9,023 bases of DNA from Candidatus Omnitrophica bacterium UBA1443 (GTDB lineage: Bacteria > Omnitrophota > Omnitrophia > Omnitrophales > Aquincolibacteriaceae): contig DCTJ01000066.1 in NCBI GenBank assembly GCA_002329545.1, positions 9,265-18,287 of the forward strand, given 5' to 3'. A program made the position numbers and the translations under genes. Positions 6,057 through 9,023 of the stretch are shown here, piece after piece; within the stretch, counting starts at the first letter, position 1, and each line of letters opens with the position of its first letter. The notes under the pieces are model-generated. The model made no database searches, was not told the origin of the DNA, and was given only the letters and a program-made list of their open reading frames with translations.

Positions 6057-7142
6057 ATGCTTTATTTTATCCATCAATTTTCAGACATTTCGGTGATTTT
6101 TAATCTCTTCCGCTATATAACATTTCGCTCAGCGGGGGCGAGCATTACGGCTTTTTTTCTCTGCCTGTGGTTTGGCCCTGCCTGTATTCGTTGGCTTAAA
6201 AAGTTAAAGGCCGTGACGGATCAGGAGCGCGAGTACGTCGAATCAATCCATCACTTGTACAAGGAGAAAAAAAACACTCCCATGATGGGCGGTGTTTTGA
6301 TTGTGGGGAGTGTTCTCGCGTCGGTGCTTTTGTGGGGGAATTTAACGAATCGTTTCGTGTGGCTCATTCTTTTTGTCATGCTGTGGTTTTCTGCCGTCGG
6401 TTTTGTCGATGACTGGCTCAAAATGCGTGAAAAAAATTCGCATGGCCTTGGTTCCTTCACCAAACTAATTGGGCAGGTTTTGATGGGGCTTGCGTTAGGG
6501 ATTTATCTTTATATGGACCCCAGTTTCAGCAAGTATCTTTACGTGCCACTTTTGAAAACGCCGGTATGTTATCTTGGACTTTTGTTTATTCCGTTTGTGA
6601 TTCTTGTTTTGGCGGGCTCTTCGAACGCGCTTAATTTGACGGATGGCCTGGATGGGCTGGCGATTGGCTGTACGCTTTTCACCGCAACGACGTTTGCTGT
6701 GATTACCTATGTGACGGGGCATATTGGATTTGCGAATTATCTGCAAATTTCCTACATGCCGCAGGCGGGCGAACTTACGGTTTTTTGTGCCGCCCTGGCG
6801 GGCGCGAGCGCGGGGTTTCTCTGGTTTAATTCCTATCCGGCTGAAGTATTTATGGGAGATACGGGATCCCTTTCCTTGGGAGGATCCATCGGGACGATCG
6901 CGGTGCTGGTTAAAAAGGAACTCCTTCTTGTGATCGTCGGCGGTGTTTTTGTCTGGGAGGCGGTTAGTGTTATTCTCCAGGTTGTGAGCTTCAAGCTCAC
7001 AAAAAAGAGAATTTTCCTCATGTCCCCGTTTCACCATCATCTTCAACGATTGGGATGGCCTGAATCCAAAATTACGACCCGATTGTGGATCATCGCATTT
7101 ATTCTCGCGATCATTGGTCTGGGTTCGTTAAAGGTTCGCTGA
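6057..7142 (+). CDS. mraY: Phospho-MurNAc-pentapeptide transferase
   Basis: MraY moves phospho-MurNAc-pentapeptide from UDP to undecaprenyl phosphate, making lipid I at the inner membrane. The 361-residue length matches the family (360 in E. coli). The protein is strongly hydrophobic with about ten membrane segments. Conserved sites are all present: NTPMMGG (73-79), the catalytic VDDW (D118, D119), NALNLTDGLDGLA (190-202), FMGDTGSLSLGG (265-276, D268) and SPFHHHLQRLGW (323-334, H326-H328). These match the Mg2+ and active-site residues seen in Aquifex MraY. The usual GTPTMGG reads NTPMMGG here, a modest change in a cytoplasmic loop. The ATG lies 15 bases after murF in an A-rich leader with no good Shine-Dalgarno sequence. 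The stop is one base before the murD ATG. Confidence 0.97.
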   Translation: MLYFIHQFSDISVIFNLFRYITFRSAGASITAFFLCLWFGPACIRWLKKLKAVTDQEREYVESIHHLYKEKKNTPMMGGVLIVGSVLASVLLWGNLTNRFVWLILFVMLWFSAVGFVDDWLKMREKNSHGLGSFTKLIGQVLMGLALGIYLYMDPSFSKYLYVPLLKTPVCYLGLLFIPFVILVLAGSSNALNLTDGLDGLAIGCTLFTATTFAVITYVTGHIGFANYLQISYMPQAGELTVFCAALAGASAGFLWFNSYPAEVFMGDTGSLSLGGSIGTIAVLVKKELLLVIVGGVFVWEAVSVILQVVSFKLTKKRIFLMSPFHHHLQRLGWPESKITTRLWIIAFILAIIGLGSLKVR

Positions 7143-7143
7143 A

Positions 7144-8433
7144 ATGCGGGAGATGAAGCGACACGTTGGGGTTCTCGGCCTCAAAGAGACAGGCTACCTC
7201 AGTTCCCTCTACCTCGCGGAGAAAGGCTACCAGGTTTTTGCGACGGATCTCTCATCGAATGATGCTGTCAAAAAAAACGCGGAGAATCTTCGGTTGAAAG
7301 GGATTGAAGCCGAATGCGGCGGGCATTCCATGGAACGAATAATATCTCAGGACTGGTTCCTGATATCGCCGGGTATCCCTCCGGCCTCCGAACTTTATCA
7401 AAAAATAACCACTACAGGAAAACCGGTGCACAGTGAAATTGAGGTCGCACACTGGTTTTCTCAAGCAAAATCAGTGATTGCCGTGACGGGTTCGTGCGGA
7501 AAAACGACCTTGGCGACGTTGATTGCCACACTCATTGAGGCCGTGGGAGGAAAGGCGGTTCTTTGTGGGAACATCGGGAATCCCTGGATCGGTGAACTGG
7601 CCCGGATCGATCGCGATACAACCGTGGTCTTGGAAGTCAGCTCCTTCCAATTAATGCACTGTTCAAAGTTTTCACCCGAAGTCGGGATTTTGCTGAATGT
7701 TTATCCCAATCATATGGACTGGCATCACGACATGGCGGAATACGCGAATGCCAAGCTTATGCTTTTTAAAAACATGAGAAACTCCGGGACGATGATCTGC
7801 CGGAAAAAAGACGAAAGAACATTCTTCCCGGATTTCAAGACGGCCGCAAAGCGGGTTTACTTTGATGAAGGCCGAGATGAAAATCCCAACTGCGCCGCGT
7901 TGCTTTGTGTTGCCGATGTCCTGGGCATTTCTGAACAAAAAACGCGGTCGGTTTTTGCCGGCTTCCCCGGAATTGAGCACCGGTTAGAAAAATTTTCGAC
8001 TCATAAGGGAACGGTTTTTATCAATGATTCAAAATGCACGACGCCAGCCTCCCTAGCGTGGGCGCTTGAGAAGTTCAGTGACGGCACAGTTGTTCTTGTC
8101 TGCGGAGGGAAGGCCAAAAGCAGTGATTTTGGAACATTGAAAGACCTGGTCGCGAAGAAGGTAAAATGCGCGATTCTTATCGGGACCTCACGACACATGA
8201 TTCGTGACTCTTGGCGCGGCGCGACCGAGATACTTGAAACCGCCGATTTTGATGAGGCCTGTGATTGGGTCGTCAAAAAATCCGCTCCCGGGGGTGTTGC
8301 CCTCTTGTCTCCGGCCTGCGCGAGTTTTGACATGTTTAAAAATTACCAAGATCGGGGAAGAATTTTTAAGGAAAAAATCCATCAGAGGTTGAAAATAAAC
8401 GGGGCGGGAATTTGCTTAAAATGCGAAAAATAA
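7144..8433 (+). CDS. murD: UDP-MurNAc-L-alanine--D-glutamate ligase
   Basis: MurD adds D-glutamate to UDP-MurNAc-L-Ala in the cytoplasm. The 429 residues compare with 438 in E. coli. The order of elements is typical: an N-terminal Rossmann-like GVLGLKETG (9-17), SPGIPP (75-80), the P-loop VTGSCGKTT (114-122), CGNIGNPW (141-148), EVSSFQL (164-170), NHMDWH (189-194), AKLMLF with K204 matching the carbamylated lysine, IEHRLE (277-282), NDSKCTTPASLAWAL (294-308), CGGKAKSSDF (320-329) and SPACASFDMFKNYQDRG (389-405). The P-loop usually reads TGTNGKTT or similar; here Cys replaces Asn but the Gly-Lys-Thr core is intact. The ATG at 7144 begins one base after mraY, with AAGG at 7131-7134 nine bases before. 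The in-frame ATG at 7153 is possible but would sit without room for a ribosome site. Confidence 0.96.
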   Translation: MREMKRHVGVLGLKETGYLSSLYLAEKGYQVFATDLSSNDAVKKNAENLRLKGIEAECGGHSMERIISQDWFLISPGIPPASELYQKITTTGKPVHSEIEVAHWFSQAKSVIAVTGSCGKTTLATLIATLIEAVGGKAVLCGNIGNPWIGELARIDRDTTVVLEVSSFQLMHCSKFSPEVGILLNVYPNHMDWHHDMAEYANAKLMLFKNMRNSGTMICRKKDERTFFPDFKTAAKRVYFDEGRDENPNCAALLCVADVLGISEQKTRSVFAGFPGIEHRLEKFSTHKGTVFINDSKCTTPASLAWALEKFSDGTVVLVCGGKAKSSDFGTLKDLVAKKVKCAILIGTSRHMIRDSWRGATEILETADFDEACDWVVKKSAPGGVALLSPACASFDMFKNYQDRGRIFKEKIHQRLKINGAGICLKCEK

Positions 8434-8468
8434 TTATGATGCCGCCTGGTTTTTTTGTCATTGTTTTT

Positions 8469-8475
8469 GAGGGAG
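8469..8475 (+). promoter_or_regulatory. Ribosome binding site for ftsW
   Basis: GAGGGAG ends 6 bases before the ATG at 8482 and is the strongest Shine-Dalgarno match among the dcw genes here. A second AAGGA at 8476-8480 is only one base from the ATG and is too close to act. This fixes the ftsW start. The gene lies after the longest gap in the window (48 bases), which otherwise holds nothing recognisable. Confidence 0.65.
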
Positions 8476-8481
8476 AAGGAC

Positions 8482-9023
8482 ATGTCTAGAGAGTCGCGGA
8501 TTCTTTTTATCGTGACGTACCTTTTAGTGGCCATTGGGGTTGTCATGATTTACAGCTCCAGCGCCATATTGGCACATGAAAAATATCACAACGCCGAATA
8601 CTTTTTATGCAGGCAGATTTTTTTTGTGTTGCTTGGGACGGTTGGATTTTTTGTCGCGGCGTCCCTGCCAGTTAAATTTTACAAAAATAATGCCCGCGTT
8701 TTTATGCTACTGGCTATTTTTTTGCTTTTGGCTGTTTATCTTCCCGGGATCGGACGGTCGGCGGGTGGTGCCCGTCGATGGATTTACCTTGCGGGTATCC
8801 AGTTCCAGCCGGTGGAGTTTGCCAAGTTAGCCTGCTGTATTTATCTCGCAGATTACCTGTCCCGGAAAATAGCCGTAGTCCAGAAGGGGAATATCGGCAT
8901 CTTTGTGCCGCCGATGATTTTGACGGGCATTTTGTGTCTCTTGACAATTCTTGAACCGGATCTTGGTTCCACGGCACTGCTCGCGCTTGTTATGGCGATC
9001 CTCTTTTTTTTGACGGGAATCCG
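8482..9023 (+). CDS. ftsW: Division lipid II polymerase FtsW (N-terminal part, cut by window end)
   Basis: The frame runs open from ATG 8482 to the window edge, giving 180 full codons of an expected 360-420 residue protein. SEDS-family FtsW is the septal peptidoglycan glycosyltransferase, working with the class B penicillin-binding protein PBP3. Visible family marks are VMIYSSSAI (21-29) in the first membrane helix, LPGIGRSAGGARRWIYL (87-103), QFQPVEFAKLA (107-117; usually QPSE) and EPDLGSTALL (158-167). Membrane helices lie at about 8-26, 44-62, 72-88, 143-157 and 162-178. The catalytic Asp region of SEDS proteins lies beyond the window. The alternative is RodA, its elongation paralogue, but placement directly after murD is typical of ftsW. 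The sequence is intact as far as it goes. Confidence 0.93.
   Translation, partial: MSRESRILFIVTYLLVAIGVVMIYSSSAILAHEKYHNAEYFLCRQIFFVLLGTVGFFVAASLPVKFYKNNARVFMLLAIFLLLAVYLPGIGRSAGGARRWIYLAGIQFQPVEFAKLACCIYLADYLSRKIAVVQKGNIGIFVPPMILTGILCLLTILEPDLGSTALLALVMAILFFLTGI

Noticed and set aside
6982..7002. Inverted repeat as a terminator or CRP site
   Set aside because: It is followed by A, not T, on the plus strand and lies within mraY. On the minus strand no T-tract follows the stem. The TGTGA and TCACA halves are 9 bases apart, not the 6 of a CRP site.
6495..7046. Long minus-strand open frame opposite mraY
   Set aside because: It mirrors a fully conserved mraY and its basic, low-complexity translation shows no domain. 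It is a shadow of the coding strand.
8421..8489. 22-codon frame from ATG 8421 between murD and ftsW
   Set aside because: It begins inside murD, has no ribosome site and encodes nothing recognisable.

Overview
The window is a tightly packed, all-plus-strand gene run whose second half is the peptidoglycan-precursor part of a bacterial division and cell wall (dcw) cluster: murE, murF, mraY, murD and the start of ftsW. The layout points to a Gram-negative-type bacterium that makes meso-diaminopimelate peptidoglycan. The evidence is a DNPR motif in MurE, an LTGC-lipobox lipoprotein carrying an OmpA-like peptidoglycan-binding fold, and a membrane-anchored periplasmic protein. I cannot fix the phylum from sequence alone. 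The divergence of the accessory genes suggests a little-cultured lineage (an Omnitrophota-like origin is a guess, not a result).

Region 1 (1-1666) holds the last codons of an unidentified gene, coupled by an ATGA overlap to a 525-residue sensory protein. That protein has a GAF domain and a C-terminal HD-GYP domain whose GYP signature is intact, but whose HD metal doublet and following GK have decayed.

Region 2 (1692-3146) holds three small envelope genes. They encode a 67-residue protein with a C-terminal membrane segment, a 251-residue OmpA-like lipoprotein with an altered peptidoglycan-binding site, and a 160-residue protein with an N-terminal anchor and a beta-rich periplasmic part. They occupy the place just upstream of murE where many dcw clusters carry ftsL and ftsI (PBP3). 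Neither of those is recognisable here.

Region 3 (3152-9023) is the canonical pathway order. MurE adds meso-DAP to UDP-MurNAc-L-Ala-D-Glu, MurF adds D-Ala-D-Ala, and MraY transfers phospho-MurNAc-pentapeptide to undecaprenyl phosphate. MurD acts two steps earlier, adding D-Glu to UDP-MurNAc-L-Ala. FtsW polymerises lipid II at the division septum and is cut by the window end.

All gaps between genes are 48 bases or less and several genes overlap or touch, so the run looks like one operon. I see no convincing internal promoter, terminator, RNA gene, insertion sequence, CRISPR array or attachment site, and no gene-free stretch over 300 bases. The best candidates for something undescribed are the degenerate HD-GYP protein and the three-gene envelope cassette it precedes. 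The mur genes themselves look ordinary apart from minor motif substitutions.
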